Source of the DNA: Chlorobiaceae bacterium
Lineage (GTDB): Bacteria; Bacteroidota; Chlorobiia; Chlorobiales; Chlorobiaceae
NCBI GenBank assembly: GCA_013334435.1
Contig: JAAXXP010000003.1
Location: 1-59,715 of the forward strand
Direction: 5' to 3'
Length of the DNA stretch: 59,715 bases
The translations under genes were made by a program, and so were the position numbers. Under the pieces are notes generated by a model that was not told where the DNA came from, searched no databases, and worked only from the letters and a program-made list of their open reading frames with translations. This document shows, one piece after another, positions 7,885 to 16,378 of this stretch. The first letter of the stretch is position 1. Each line of letters starts with the position of its first letter.

Positions 7885-9291
7885 TTATTTTATGCCTTCG
7901 AGTACTTTGGGGCTGACGCCGTGCTGGCGCTCGAATTCGGCGAGCTGACTGCGCAGGTGGTTCCTGAAGGCAAGGCTGGTGACCAGGTTTATCAGCTTTT
8001 TCGGGTTGTACCAGGTTCGGGCGGCGATGTGGCGCCAGGAGTAGATGCCGGTATAGCTTTTGAGCACCTTGTACTGGAAGAGCAGGGGATCGTATCGGTC
8101 TGATTTGATGACCAGGTGCAGGGCGTTGTATTTTTCCCAGTCCTCGTCGGTGATGAGACCCTTGTTTTTGTAATCCCAGTACATCTGGGTGCCGGGGTAC
8201 GGGGTGATGATCTGGAATATCGGCATGAAGATATGGTTCTTCGTCACGAAACCGACAAGTTCGTCGATATCCTCGAAGGTATCGATGGCCGGATTCATGA
8301 GGAAGTTTCCCTGGATGTTCAGGCCGGCTTTGCGGCAGTCATCGATGATTTTGGAATATTTTTCCGCCGAGTTGACATGGCCCTTGTTGTAGGCTTCAAG
8401 GGTGCTCTGTTTGATCGATTCAAGTCCGGCCAGCACGAAATTGCAGCCGGCGTCAACCAGCTTTTTGACGGTTTCGGGATCTTCAAGGAAGTTCACGCTC
8501 AGAAAAACGCTGAACGTTATATCGCACTCCTTGAGCAGATCGAGCGATTCCCAAAGCTTTTTCTTGTTGATGCCGAGATTTTCATCGGTCAGCATGAACC
8601 AGGGTTTCGATGACCGGCCGCTTTCCCTGAAGAAATATTTTTTTGCGGCTTCCACCTGCTGCCTGAGCAGTTCGGGCTTCTGCGAGCGGTACTGTTTTCC
8701 CGTGAAGTTCGGCGTTACGCAGAACGAACAGTTGAAAGGGCAGCCGCGGGTGAGGTAGATGGGGATGGATTTCGTGCCGTCAACCTTTCCCCTTTTGGAT
8801 ACTTTTGCGATACGCGCATAGTCGATCGGGGTGATCTCCTTGACCGGCGGAAAATCCTTCGAGTTGTAGAGCGGTTTCAGGTTGCCGGCGGCCACATCGT
8901 CGAGCACGGTTGTCCAGAGGTTGTCGGCTTCTCCGACGACGATGCTGTCCGCATGTTTTGCGGCTTCTTCGGAATTGAAGGAGATATGCAGGCCGCCCAG
9001 CACGACTTTTTTGCCGTGAACCCTGAAGGTATCGGCAATTTCATAGGCCCTGGTGGCTTCGAGCGTCCGGGACGTGATGCCTACAAGATCGTAGTCCCCG
9101 TCGTAGTTGATCGGATCGTGAAAGTGTTCGTCAACGAGTTCTATCTCATGCTGCTGCGGCGTCAGGCTTACCAGAACAGCCAGAGCCATATGGAAGAGCG
9201 GCTTCTGGTTGCTGTCGTCATCCATTTTGCCCTGAGGTGAAATAAGGAGGATTTTCAGGGCTCTTGTCGCTTCAGGTTTCAGCATGTACAT
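7885..9291 (-). CDS. bchQ: Bacteriochlorophyllide C-8(2) methyltransferase BchQ (radical SAM, B12-binding)
   Basis: A 468-residue cobalamin-dependent radical SAM protein. The N-terminal B12-binding domain ([25 protein letters not shown]) is followed by a radical SAM domain with CxxxCxxC ligands at about C184, C188 and C191 ([10 protein letters not shown]), then a C-terminal extension. In green sulfur bacteria, BchQ adds methyl groups at C-8(2) of bacteriochlorophyllides, red-shifting chlorosome absorption for low light; BchR is the C-12(1) paralogue. I choose BchQ because the gene is divergent from a bchV homologue near a RuBisCO-like protein gene, an arrangement I recall from C. tepidum (CT1776/CT1777, CT1772). 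The start is at ATG 9291 or 9285; neither has a good ribosome binding site, and the track's start at 9351 adds unrelated residues. Another radical SAM methylase remains possible. Confidence 0.78.
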   Translation of the reverse strand: MYMLKPEATRALKILLISPQGKMDDDSNQKPLFHMALAVLVSLTPQQHEIELVDEHFHDPINYDGDYDLVGITSRTLEATRAYEIADTFRVHGKKVVLGGLHISFNSEEAAKHADSIVVGEADNLWTTVLDDVAAGNLKPLYNSKDFPPVKEITPIDYARIAKVSKRGKVDGTKSIPIYLTRGCPFNCSFCVTPNFTGKQYRSQKPELLRQQVEAAKKYFFRESGRSSKPWFMLTDENLGINKKKLWESLDLLKECDITFSVFLSVNFLEDPETVKKLVDAGCNFVLAGLESIKQSTLEAYNKGHVNSAEKYSKIIDDCRKAGLNIQGNFLMNPAIDTFEDIDELVGFVTKNHIFMPIFQIITPYPGTQMYWDYKNKGLITDEDWEKYNALHLVIKSDRYDPLLFQYKVLKSYTGIYSWRHIAARTWYNPKKLINLVTSLAFRNHLRSQLAEFERQHGVSPKVLEGIK

Positions 9292-9337
9292 CCGGTGGAA
9301 CGAGCAAAATTGAAAAAAACTCACGGAAGAAAGCGTG

Positions 9338-9356
9338 CTTTCTTTTCTCAAGAAAG
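9338..9356. promoter_or_regulatory. Inverted repeat in the bchQ-bchV divergent intergenic region
   Basis: CTTTCTT and AAGAAAG flank a 5-base spacer about 47 bases upstream of the bchQ start, within the 300-base space shared with bchV. Size and symmetry suit a dimeric regulator binding site, but it could also fold as a leader hairpin in the bchQ transcript. No other copy was found by eye. Confidence 0.3.
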
Positions 9357-9592
9357 GTCAAGAACAGTTTAAACTTTAAAATAGGCCATTTTTCCGGAAA
9401 AAAAAGACATCTCGGAAGCTCTTGCCCTGGACACGGTCCGAATACGTCGCCGTTTCCTGTGTTCAGGCCGAGCTTGCGGCTTTTTCTCTCCCCTCCATTT
9501 TACTATATTCCCTGCTTTATGTTCCTGGCGCGCCGGCGGGAAAGCCGGGTGTCGGTACAACAGTTTTTTCAGTCAAGCGCAGCAGTTTCTTT

Positions 9593-10066
9593 ATGCCTCG
9601 TTATACTCCCGAACAGCTTGCCAAACGGAATGCGTCGATCTGGACCGATATCCAGATTATTCTCGCTCCGATCCAGTTTCTTGTTTTCGTGACCGGCGTG
9701 TCCGTCACGGTGCTCTACCTGAATGGCCTTTTCATTTCGAATTTTTACTGGGTGAGCGTGGCGATTCTTTTCAAGACCCTCTTTTTCGCCCTGCTGTTCA
9801 TTACCGGAATGTTTTTCGAAAAGGAAATTTTCAACAAGTGGGTCTATTCGAAAGAGTTTCTGTGGGAGGATATCGGCAGTACGGTGGCGGCGGCGTTCCA
9901 TCTGCTTTATTTTGTCATGGCCTATCTCGGTTATTCCGATGATGTTCTGGTCTGGGAAGCCTTTCTGGCCTATTTCACCTATATCATCAATGCGCTTCAG
10001 TATCTGGTGCGCATTATCCTGGAAAAGCTCAATGAACGGAAACTCCGGATCGAAGGAAAGATCTGA
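9593..10066 (+). CDS. bchV: BchF-family 3-vinyl bacteriochlorophyllide hydratase (BchV)
   Basis: A 157-residue integral membrane protein with about four hydrophobic segments. The opening [13 protein letters not shown], the following [10 protein letters not shown], then [16 protein letters not shown]-like FLWEDIG and a final [12 protein letters not shown] match the BchF family (PF07284) along its whole length. These enzymes hydrate the C-3 vinyl group of chlorophyllides to 1-hydroxyethyl, with stereochemistry depending on substrate alkylation. Green sulfur bacteria have two paralogues, bchF and bchV. I choose BchV from the position next to bchQ, so the paralogue choice rests on context. The start is ATG 9593; the track start at 9422 lies in non-matching sequence. 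It begins a seven-gene plus-strand unit that reaches the terminator at 16319. Confidence 0.8.
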   Translation: MPRYTPEQLAKRNASIWTDIQIILAPIQFLVFVTGVSVTVLYLNGLFISNFYWVSVAILFKTLFFALLFITGMFFEKEIFNKWVYSKEFLWEDIGSTVAAAFHLLYFVMAYLGYSDDVLVWEAFLAYFTYIINALQYLVRIILEKLNERKLRIEGKI

Positions 10067-10093
10067 GGCGAATTTTCCGGTTTGGGGGAGATT

Positions 10094-10330
10094 ATGGAAA
10101 ATCATATGAAATACAGTTTTACAAAGCTCTGGAACATAACTTTCCTTTTTGTCGGGCCGTTCTGGTTCGTTCTGGCATGGATGATATGGACTTCCGGCCA
10201 GCTTCAGACGTTCAGCGACAGGATGATCTACCTCGGGGTGGTTATTCCCGGCTTTCTCATCATCTATTTTTCGGGTTTTTTTATCGAAGGGTGGCATAAA
10301 AAGAAGCAGGAGAGGGCCTCCCGGAAATAA
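10094..10330 (+). CDS. Small membrane protein, unknown function
   Basis: A 78-residue protein with two predicted membrane segments (about residues 13-31 and 45-64) and a Lys/Arg-rich C-terminal tail. The ORF track starts at a TTG at 10082; I prefer ATG 10094, which has a strong GGGGGAG ribosome binding site four bases upstream. It begins 27 bases after bchV and 76 bases before the aldolase/dehydrogenase gene, so it is almost certainly co-transcribed with both. I do not recognise the family. The position suggests a gene conserved in the bchV neighbourhood of green sulfur bacteria, perhaps a small partner of a membrane enzyme; this is inference. Confidence 0.65.
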   Translation: MENHMKYSFTKLWNITFLFVGPFWFVLAWMIWTSGQLQTFSDRMIYLGVVIPGFLIIYFSGFFIEGWHKKKQERASRK

Positions 10331-10406
10331 GCGGCACGAATATGGCTTACGGGATTCTCATTATTTTTCAACACGCCGGAAACCGGTACAAGAAGCAGTA
10401 TTTCTC

Positions 10407-12524
10407 ATGCAAAACCTCTGGAACGATGCCGATCTTCAGCGCTCCGTAAGCGGGCAGCGCAGCGCCAACGATATTCCTGTCGAACTTGCCGAACTGGTCT
10501 ACGCCTCCCGTCTGCTCGGCAGCGAGAGCTCGCTGGTGATGCACGGAGGGGGCAACACCTCGGTAAAATGCGAGCTGCACGATATCATCGGCAACAGGGT
10601 CAATGTTATTTTCATCAAGGGGAGCGGCGTCGATCTGGCGGGTCTGGATGCGCACGATTTCACTCCGGTGCGGATCGACCCCCTGCAGAAGCTGCAGCAT
10701 CTCTACGCTACCGGCGGGCGCAGCAGCGAGGAGGACATACAGCGGTTCTCCACGAGGGAGTTCAAGCACTTTCTCTACCTGAACCTGTTCTACCTGACCG
10801 ACCACATGGTGAACAACTCGCTTTCACCCTCGATCGAAACCCTGCTTCACGCGTTTCTGCCCCACCGGTTCATTTTCCATACGCACTCCACGGCGCTTCT
10901 GACGCTCAGCAACCAGCCCGACGGCGAGAGTCTCTGCCGGGAGGTGCTCGGAGAATCGTTCGGCATGGTGCCCTATATCAAACCGGGTCTCGGGCTCGCC
11001 CGTTCAGCCGCTGCGGCCTACGAATCGGCTTCCTCCATCAGGGGACTGGTACTGCAGAAGCACGGGCTCGTCACCTTTGCCGATACTCCGGATGAGGCGT
11101 ACCACTGCATGATCGAAAGCGCAAACCGTCTTGAAGCGCGCATAGCCCGCGCCGGCAGAAAGGTGTTTCCTTCGGTTCCGCTTCCCGTAGGGATCGCATC
11201 CATCGAGGATGTTGCGCCGGTGATCAGAGGGGCGGTTGTCGAAGAGATAACGCCAGGGAGCCGCGATTACCGTCAGTTCGTGCTCGAATTCCGTACTTCA
11301 CCCGATATTCTTGCCTATGTCAACAGCGACTCTCTTTCCGATGTAAGCCAGAGGGGCGCCATGACTCCGGACTTCATTATCCGGACCAAAAACCGGCCGC
11401 TGGTCGTTCCTGCACCCGATGCCCTTGACCTCGACGGCTTCAAGGCGGCGGTTCATGAAGCGGTGGAGCGCTATGCCGGGGAGTACAGGGCCTATTTCCA
11501 GCGCCAGCAGCAGGCTTCGGGAATCGAGGTTACCATGCTCGATCCCATGCCGAGGGTTGTGCTGGTGCCCGGTCTCGGTCTGTTCGGCCTGGGTCGTACT
11601 GCCCGGGCGGCGTCGGTCAACGCCGATATCGCCGAAAGCACGGCATCGGCAATTCTCGACGCTGAATCGGTCGGACGTTTCGAGTCGATCAGCGAACGGG
11701 AGGTTTTCGATATCGAGTACTGGGAGATGGAGCAGGCCAAGATGACGAAGGTCCGTCACGACGTGTTTGCCGGCAAGGTTGCCCTGGTGACGGGAGCTGC
11801 AAGCGGCATCGGACTGGCGACGGCAAGGGCGTTCCGTCAGCGGGGCGCCGAACTGGTCATCCTCGACCTGAATCCTGACGCTCTCGGGCGTGCGGCCGAA
11901 GAGCTGGGCGGAGGAGTGCTTCCGATAGCCTGCGACGTTACCGACCGTGCTGCCGTCAGGAGGGCTTTCGACGAAGTGTGTCGCCGTTACGGAGGTCTGG
12001 ATATCGTGGTCTCCAATGTCGGGGTCGCCCTGCAGGGCCGCATAGGCGACGTTCCTGACGAGGTGCTTCGCCGGAGCTTCGAACTCAACTTTTTTTCGCA
12101 TCAGACCATCGCCCAGGAGGCGGTCAGGATCATGAGACGGCAGGGAACAGGGGGAGTTCTGCTCTTCAACGTTTCCAAGCAGGCGGTCAATCCCGGTCCC
12201 GATTTCGGACCGTACGGCCTGCCCAAGGCTGCGACGATGTTTCTCGTGCGCCAGTATGCGCTCGATCACGGCCGCGACGGCATCAGGGCTAACGGCATCA
12301 ATGCCGACAGGATCCGCACCGGCCTTCTGACCGACGAAATGATCAAAATCCGTTCGACAGCACGGGGGCTGAGCGAGCGGGAGTATATGGCCGGCAATCT
12401 TCTGCAGGTAGAGGTTACCGCCGAGGATGTCGCCGAGGCATTCGTGCATCAGGCGCTCGAAACGAAAACGACCGGCTCGATCGTCACGGTTGACGGAGGC
12501 AACATTGCCGCCGCGCTCCGCTGA
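10407..12524 (+). CDS. Bifunctional class II aldolase / short-chain dehydrogenase
   Basis: A 705-residue fusion. Residues about 20-330 form a class II (zinc) aldolase/adducin domain: phosphate-binding HGGGNTSVK, a Glu in SPSIETLLHAF as catalytic acid, and the metal ligands HTHS plus a later His in QKHGLVTF. Residues about 440-705 form a classical SDR domain with TGAASGIG cofactor loop, catalytic Ser in FNVSKQ and Tyr/Lys in YGLPK. Such RhaD-like fusions split a sugar 1-phosphate into dihydroxyacetone phosphate and an aldehyde, then oxidise or reduce the product. Here the neighbours are an LsrF-like aldolase and a RuBisCO-like protein, not rhamnose genes, so the substrate is open. Both halves keep their catalytic residues. 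Complete and confidently assigned to family. Confidence 0.88.
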   Translation: MQNLWNDADLQRSVSGQRSANDIPVELAELVYASRLLGSESSLVMHGGGNTSVKCELHDIIGNRVNVIFIKGSGVDLAGLDAHDFTPVRIDPLQKLQHLYATGGRSSEEDIQRFSTREFKHFLYLNLFYLTDHMVNNSLSPSIETLLHAFLPHRFIFHTHSTALLTLSNQPDGESLCREVLGESFGMVPYIKPGLGLARSAAAAYESASSIRGLVLQKHGLVTFADTPDEAYHCMIESANRLEARIARAGRKVFPSVPLPVGIASIEDVAPVIRGAVVEEITPGSRDYRQFVLEFRTSPDILAYVNSDSLSDVSQRGAMTPDFIIRTKNRPLVVPAPDALDLDGFKAAVHEAVERYAGEYRAYFQRQQQASGIEVTMLDPMPRVVLVPGLGLFGLGRTARAASVNADIAESTASAILDAESVGRFESISEREVFDIEYWEMEQAKMTKVRHDVFAGKVALVTGAASGIGLATARAFRQRGAELVILDLNPDALGRAAEELGGGVLPIACDVTDRAAVRRAFDEVCRRYGGLDIVVSNVGVALQGRIGDVPDEVLRRSFELNFFSHQTIAQEAVRIMRRQGTGGVLLFNVSKQAVNPGPDFGPYGLPKAATMFLVRQYALDHGRDGIRANGINADRIRTGLLTDEMIKIRSTARGLSEREYMAGNLLQVEVTAEDVAEAFVHQALETKTTGSIVTVDGGNIAAALR

Positions 12525-12588
12525 CACGGAAGTTCCTGAAAAACAGATTGTTACAATCAAACTTTAACCGAAAGAGGAGAAGACCACC

Positions 12589-13470
12589 ATGGCTGAATAC
12601 GACAAGGACAAGCAGGCAAAGGAGTATTACACCGATGTTCCTGTTGAAAAACACGGCTTTTTTCTCAAGGGGGCGCACTCGCTTGACTGGGGCATGAAAA
12701 ACCGCCTGTCGAGGATATTCAGGCCCGATACGGGAAGGACGGTCATGTTCGCCATCGACCACGGCTATTTTCAGGGGCCGACCACCGGTCTTGAGCGTCC
12801 CGACGTCAACATCGTGCCGCTCATGCCGCATGCCGATGCCATCATGCTCACCAGAGGCATTCTGCGCACGACGGTTCCTCCTTCACTCACCAAGGCGGTC
12901 GTCATGCGCTGCAGCGGCGGCCCGAGCATTCTCAAGGAGCTCTCCGACGAGGAGCTGGCCGTGGATATCGAGGACGCCATCCGCATGAACGTGGCGGCAA
13001 TCACCCTGCAGATTTTCATCGGCGGCGAGTTCGAAACCCGTTCCATCCACAACATGACCAGGCTGATCGATATGGGTCTGCGTTACGGCATCCCGACCAT
13101 GGCGGTCACCGCCGTCGGCAAGGATATGGTGCGTGACGCCAAATACTTCAGGCTTGCATGCCGGATTGCGGCCGAACTCGGGGCGCAGATCGTAAAAACC
13201 TACTATGTACCCGAAGATTTCGAAACGGTTGTGGCTTCCTGCCCGGTGCCGATCGTGATGGCCGGCGGCAAGAAGATCTCCGAACTCGAGGCGCTCACCA
13301 TGTCCTACCAGGCAATCCAGGAAGGCGCTGCCGGTGTGGATATGGGCCGCAACATTTTCCAGAGCGACGCTCCGCTCGCCATGATGAAAACGGTCGGCAA
13401 GGTCGTTCATGAAAACATGACGCCCTCCGAAGCGTACGAGTATTTCCAGAGCATCAGGGCTGAAGGGTGA
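12589..13470 (+). CDS. LsrF/FbaB-like class I aldolase
   Basis: A 293-residue TIM-barrel, Schiff-base-forming aldolase. The lysine at about residue 203 (AQIVKTYY) matches the active-site lysine position of E. coli LsrF, and the phosphate-binding end [10 protein letters not shown] and [12 protein letters not shown] is intact. LsrF acts on the phosphorylated autoinducer-2 breakdown product, and the wider family includes archaeal fructose-bisphosphate aldolase. No other lsr genes are present here, so a role in quorum-signal breakdown is not supported; an aldolase or thiolase step next to the RuBisCO-like protein is more likely. A very good ribosome binding site (AGAGGAGAAG) precedes the ATG, suggesting high expression. 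It starts 64 bases after the fusion gene and ends 98 bases before the RuBisCO-like protein gene. Confidence 0.88.
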   Translation: MAEYDKDKQAKEYYTDVPVEKHGFFLKGAHSLDWGMKNRLSRIFRPDTGRTVMFAIDHGYFQGPTTGLERPDVNIVPLMPHADAIMLTRGILRTTVPPSLTKAVVMRCSGGPSILKELSDEELAVDIEDAIRMNVAAITLQIFIGGEFETRSIHNMTRLIDMGLRYGIPTMAVTAVGKDMVRDAKYFRLACRIAAELGAQIVKTYYVPEDFETVVASCPVPIVMAGGKKISELEALTMSYQAIQEGAAGVDMGRNIFQSDAPLAMMKTVGKVVHENMTPSEAYEYFQSIRAEG

Positions 13471-13518
13471 CCGAACCCGGACGGGCATAACATCAATAAC
13501 TGACTTTCCAATCTGGAA

Positions 13519-13545
13519 CCCGGTGCGTTTCATCTGCGCACCGGG
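13519..13545 (+). other. Intercistronic stem-loop ahead of the RuBisCO-like protein gene
   Basis: A perfect 9-base stem (CCCGGTGCG with CGCACCGGG) closes a 9-base loop, 23 bases before the RuBisCO-like protein start. There is no T-run after it, so it is unlikely to end transcription. Such intercistronic hairpins often protect a downstream message after RNase cleavage; this role is inferred. Confidence 0.5.
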
Positions 13546-13568
13546 GCCATGAGCACAACGTTTATTCT

Positions 13569-14870
13569 ATGAACACTGAGGATATCAAGGGTTTTTTTGC
13601 CTCACCCGAACAGCTCGATATGGCTGATTACCTCACGCTTGACTACTATCTGGAGTGCGTGGGCGATATCGAGACAGCGCTGGCTCACTTCTGCAGTGAA
13701 CAGTCCACGGCCCAGTGGAAGCGTGTCGATCTCGATGAGGATTTCAGACCGCTTTATGCTGCCAAGGTTATCCGGCTCACCATCGAAGGCGAACTGCCCG
13801 AACTCAGTTATCCGGTCAAGCACTCCGAAACCGGCCCCATTCACGCATGCCGGGTCACCATCGCGCATCCGCACCGCAATTTCGGGCCGAAGCTGCCCAA
13901 TCTTCTCAGTGCGGTTTGCGGCGAGGGCGCTTTTTTCACTCCCGGCGTTCCTGTCGTCAAACTGCTCGACATAACCTTTCCCGAGCCCTATCTCAACGCG
14001 TTCGACGGTCCGAAATTCGGTATCGAAGGCATTCGCGATCTTCTGCAGGCATACGACCGTCCGATCTTTTTCGGGGTTGTCAAACCCAATATCGGCCTGA
14101 AGCCTGCATGTTTCGCCGAAATTGCCTACCAGAGCTGGCTTGGCGGCCTCGATATCGCCAAGGACGACGAGATGCTGGCCGATGTGGACTGGTCGACGCT
14201 CGAAGAGCGTTCCCGGGAGCTCGGAGCTGCCCGAATCAGGGCGGAGAAAGAGACCGGTGAACCGAAAATCTACCTTGCCAATGTCACCGATGAGGTGGAC
14301 CGTCTGATCGAACAGCACGATATGGCCGTGCGCAACGGCGCCAATGCCCTCCTGATCAACGCCCTGCCGGTAGGGCTCAGCGCGGTGAGGATGCTGGCAA
14401 GGCACTCGAAGGTGCCGCTCATCGGTCATTTCCCTTTTATTGCAGCATTCAGCCGGATGGAAAAATACGGGGTGCATTCACGGGTCATGACCAAGCTTCA
14501 GCGGCTTGCAGGACTCGATTCCATCATCATGCCCGGTTTCGGAAGCCGGATGATGACTCCTGAAGAGGAGGTGATGGAAAATATCCATGAGTGCCTGCAG
14601 GAGTTCGGCCATATCCGTACCTCGCTTCCGGTTCCCGGAGGCAGCGATTCGGCTCTGACGCTCGAAAGCGTTTACCGGAAGGTCGGAAGCGTCGATTTCG
14701 GATTTGTGCCCGGCCGGGGCATTTTCGGCCATCCGATGGGCCCGAAAGCAGGTGCCGCCAGTATCCGGCAGGCGTGGGAGGCCATCAGGCAGGGCGTCTC
14801 GCTTGAATCGTATGCCGAAGGCCGTCCTGAATTGCAGGCTATGGTCGATGGCGCAGTCGGAAAAAAATAA
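13569..14870 (+). CDS. RuBisCO-like protein (form IV, photo type)
   Basis: A 433-residue homologue of the RuBisCO large subunit with the N-terminal alpha/beta domain and C-terminal barrel. The carbamylated lysine and metal ligands are kept ([11 protein letters not shown]198), but the first active-site motif reads KPNIGL, with Asn174 where true RuBisCO has Lys. The end of the barrel reads GRGIFGHP instead of GGGTxGHP, and the loop 6 region is changed. It should therefore not fix CO2. This is the form IV type of green sulfur bacteria; from memory, loss of the C. tepidum protein disturbs sulfur oxidation and causes an oxidative stress response. Its substrate is unknown. It is flanked by aldolase and dehydrogenase genes on the same strand, which suggests an enolase- or isomerase-type step in a sugar-phosphate pathway. 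Confidence 0.95.
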   Translation: MNTEDIKGFFASPEQLDMADYLTLDYYLECVGDIETALAHFCSEQSTAQWKRVDLDEDFRPLYAAKVIRLTIEGELPELSYPVKHSETGPIHACRVTIAHPHRNFGPKLPNLLSAVCGEGAFFTPGVPVVKLLDITFPEPYLNAFDGPKFGIEGIRDLLQAYDRPIFFGVVKPNIGLKPACFAEIAYQSWLGGLDIAKDDEMLADVDWSTLEERSRELGAARIRAEKETGEPKIYLANVTDEVDRLIEQHDMAVRNGANALLINALPVGLSAVRMLARHSKVPLIGHFPFIAAFSRMEKYGVHSRVMTKLQRLAGLDSIIMPGFGSRMMTPEEEVMENIHECLQEFGHIRTSLPVPGGSDSALTLESVYRKVGSVDFGFVPGRGIFGHPMGPKAGAASIRQAWEAIRQGVSLESYAEGRPELQAMVDGAVGKK

Positions 14871-14905
14871 TCGCTCCGCCAAGGGAGCACACAGATGGTT
14901 TCGAG

Positions 14906-15730
14906 ATGGGAAAACTAGAAAACAGGGTTGCGGTCATTACCGGTTCGACACGCGGGATCGGCAGGGCCATTGCGCGGAGATTCGTTGACGAGGGAGCATC
15001 GGTGGTGATCACCTCCTCTTCCCGCGCCAATGTCGATGCGGCGGTTGCCGGGTTTCCCTCCGGAAGTGTTTACGGCCATGCCTGTGACATCAGCTCTCCG
15101 GATGAAATGGAACGCCTTGTCGAAGCTTCGTCGGCGCGTTTCGGACGGATCGACTGTTTCATCAACAATGCAGGCATATCGGATCCTTTCTGCGATGTCG
15201 CTTCCAGCGATCCGGCTCTGTGGGGCAGGGTGATCGACACCAATCTCAAGGGTACCTACTACGGCTGTCGGGCGGCAATCGGTTATTTCCTCCGCCGAAA
15301 CATTCCCGGAAAGATCATCAACATGGCCGGTTCCGGAACCGACAGCGGCTCGAACACTCCTTTCATCACGGCCTACGGCTCCACCAAAGCCGCCATCGCG
15401 CGCTTTACCTATGCCGCCGCCGCCGAGTACCGCCAGACGGATCTTTCCATCATGCTGCTGCATCCCGGTCTGGTTCGAACCGGTATGGTCAGCGTCGAAA
15501 ATCCGACGCCTGAGCTTCAGCGGCAGCTCGAAACCTTCAATACCATTCTCGATATTTTTGCCCAGCCGCCCTCGGTTGCCGCAGGGCTTGCCGTGAAAAT
15601 GGCCTCCTCCTGGAGTGACGGCAAAACGGGCATCTACCTTTCGGCACTCGGCGCATGGACAAAAAAGAGGTTGCTCCTCAGCTATCCCTTCCGTAACATG
15701 ACCCAGAGGATCGACCGGCGTACCTATTAA
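14906..15730 (+). CDS. Short-chain dehydrogenase/reductase
   Basis: A 274-residue classical SDR. The nucleotide-binding loop is TGSTRGIGRAIA at about residue 13, the NNAG structural motif follows (INNAGIS), the catalytic Ser lies in MAGSGTDSGS, and Tyr and Lys are in AYGSTKAA. After the catalytic lysine, the LLHPGLVRTGM segment is the usual PG motif. It probably oxidises or reduces a hydroxyl or keto group of a small metabolite in the cytoplasm. It starts 35 bases after the RuBisCO-like protein gene, with an AGGGAG-type ribosome binding site region, so it belongs to the same unit. It is the second SDR domain of the cluster, and the pathway therefore may contain two redox steps. Confidence 0.9.
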   Translation: MGKLENRVAVITGSTRGIGRAIARRFVDEGASVVITSSSRANVDAAVAGFPSGSVYGHACDISSPDEMERLVEASSARFGRIDCFINNAGISDPFCDVASSDPALWGRVIDTNLKGTYYGCRAAIGYFLRRNIPGKIINMAGSGTDSGSNTPFITAYGSTKAAIARFTYAAAAEYRQTDLSIMLLHPGLVRTGMVSVENPTPELQRQLETFNTILDIFAQPPSVAAGLAVKMASSWSDGKTGIYLSALGAWTKKRLLLSYPFRNMTQRIDRRTY

Positions 15731-15759
15731 TCTTATTTATCGAGACGGGAGACAACCAC

Positions 15760-16272
15760 ATGCGACATACCGGCCAGAAAGCGGTGCTTCTGCTGTCCTT
15801 TATCGCGGCTCTTTTCCAGGGGTGCTACAGTTTCAGCGGAGGATCCGTACCTTCTCACCTGAAAACCATAGCGGTGCCGGTTTTCCAGGACCGCTCACAA
15901 GCCGGCATCGCACAGTTCCGTGCGGAACTCACCCGGCGCCTGACCGAGAAGATCGAATCGCAGAGCCCGCTTCGCATCACCCCTTCACGGGCCACGGCTG
16001 ACTGCCTGCTTGAAGGCACCATCGTCTCCTTCAGCGACGAGCCGAGTCAGCTCAGCAGTACGACGGAGCGTGCGCTGACAAACCGGATCACCATTTCCGT
16101 TTCCGCACTCATGCAGGACAGGGTGAAGAAAACCGTCCTTTTTGAACGGACCTTCACCGGTTTTGCCGACTATCCGGTCGGCAGTTTTTCGGCACAGCAG
16201 GAGGCCATTTCCCGTTCTCTGGAGATGATCGCCGCAGACATGCTCGACGGCATCGTGTCGGACTGGCAGTAG
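15760..16272 (+). CDS. lptE: LptE-like outer membrane assembly lipoprotein
   Basis: A 170-residue lipoprotein. The signal peptide ends in lipobox FQGC at about residue 22, and the mature start CYSFSGGSVPSHLKTIAVPVF with RAELTRRLTEKIE and a later LEGTIVSF strand is typical of LptE of the Bacteroidetes/Chlorobi branch. LptE forms the plug of the LptD translocon that places lipopolysaccharide in the outer leaflet. It is the last gene before the terminator at 16319 and begins 29 bases after the SDR gene, so it appears to share the RuBisCO-like protein transcript. That coupling is probably incidental. An alternative would be another small envelope lipoprotein of the same fold. Confidence 0.78.
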   Translation: MRHTGQKAVLLLSFIAALFQGCYSFSGGSVPSHLKTIAVPVFQDRSQAGIAQFRAELTRRLTEKIESQSPLRITPSRATADCLLEGTIVSFSDEPSQLSSTTERALTNRITISVSALMQDRVKKTVLFERTFTGFADYPVGSFSAQQEAISRSLEMIAADMLDGIVSDWQ

Positions 16273-16318
16273 CAGGGGAGTTTCAGCTTCCGGGAGGGGC
16301 GTCGTAATTTTCGTCATA

Positions 16319-16349
16319 AAAAAAGGGATCGGTTCCGATCCCTTTTTTT
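16319..16349. terminator. Bidirectional terminator between lptE and carB
   Basis: An A-run, the stem GGGATCGG with CCGATCCC and a T-run form a symmetrical hairpin that can stop both the plus-strand RuBisCO-like protein/lptE transcript and the minus-strand carB transcript. Confidence 0.9.
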
Positions 16350-16378
16350 ATGGTTTCATCTTTCAGGAAGACACACGG

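Noticed and set aside
11298-12560. A 420-codon minus-strand frame opposite the aldolase/SDR fusion
   Set aside because: Shadow frame; the plus strand has both catalytic domains intact.
12589-13470. Autoinducer-2 degradation system because of the LsrF-like protein
   Set aside because: No lsrA-D, lsrK, lsrR or lsrG gene is near. The family is broad, so quorum-signal breakdown is not supported.
13569-14870. True RuBisCO and Calvin cycle cluster
   Set aside because: Catalytic residues are replaced and no phosphoribulokinase or small subunit is present. Green sulfur bacteria fix carbon by the reductive TCA cycle.
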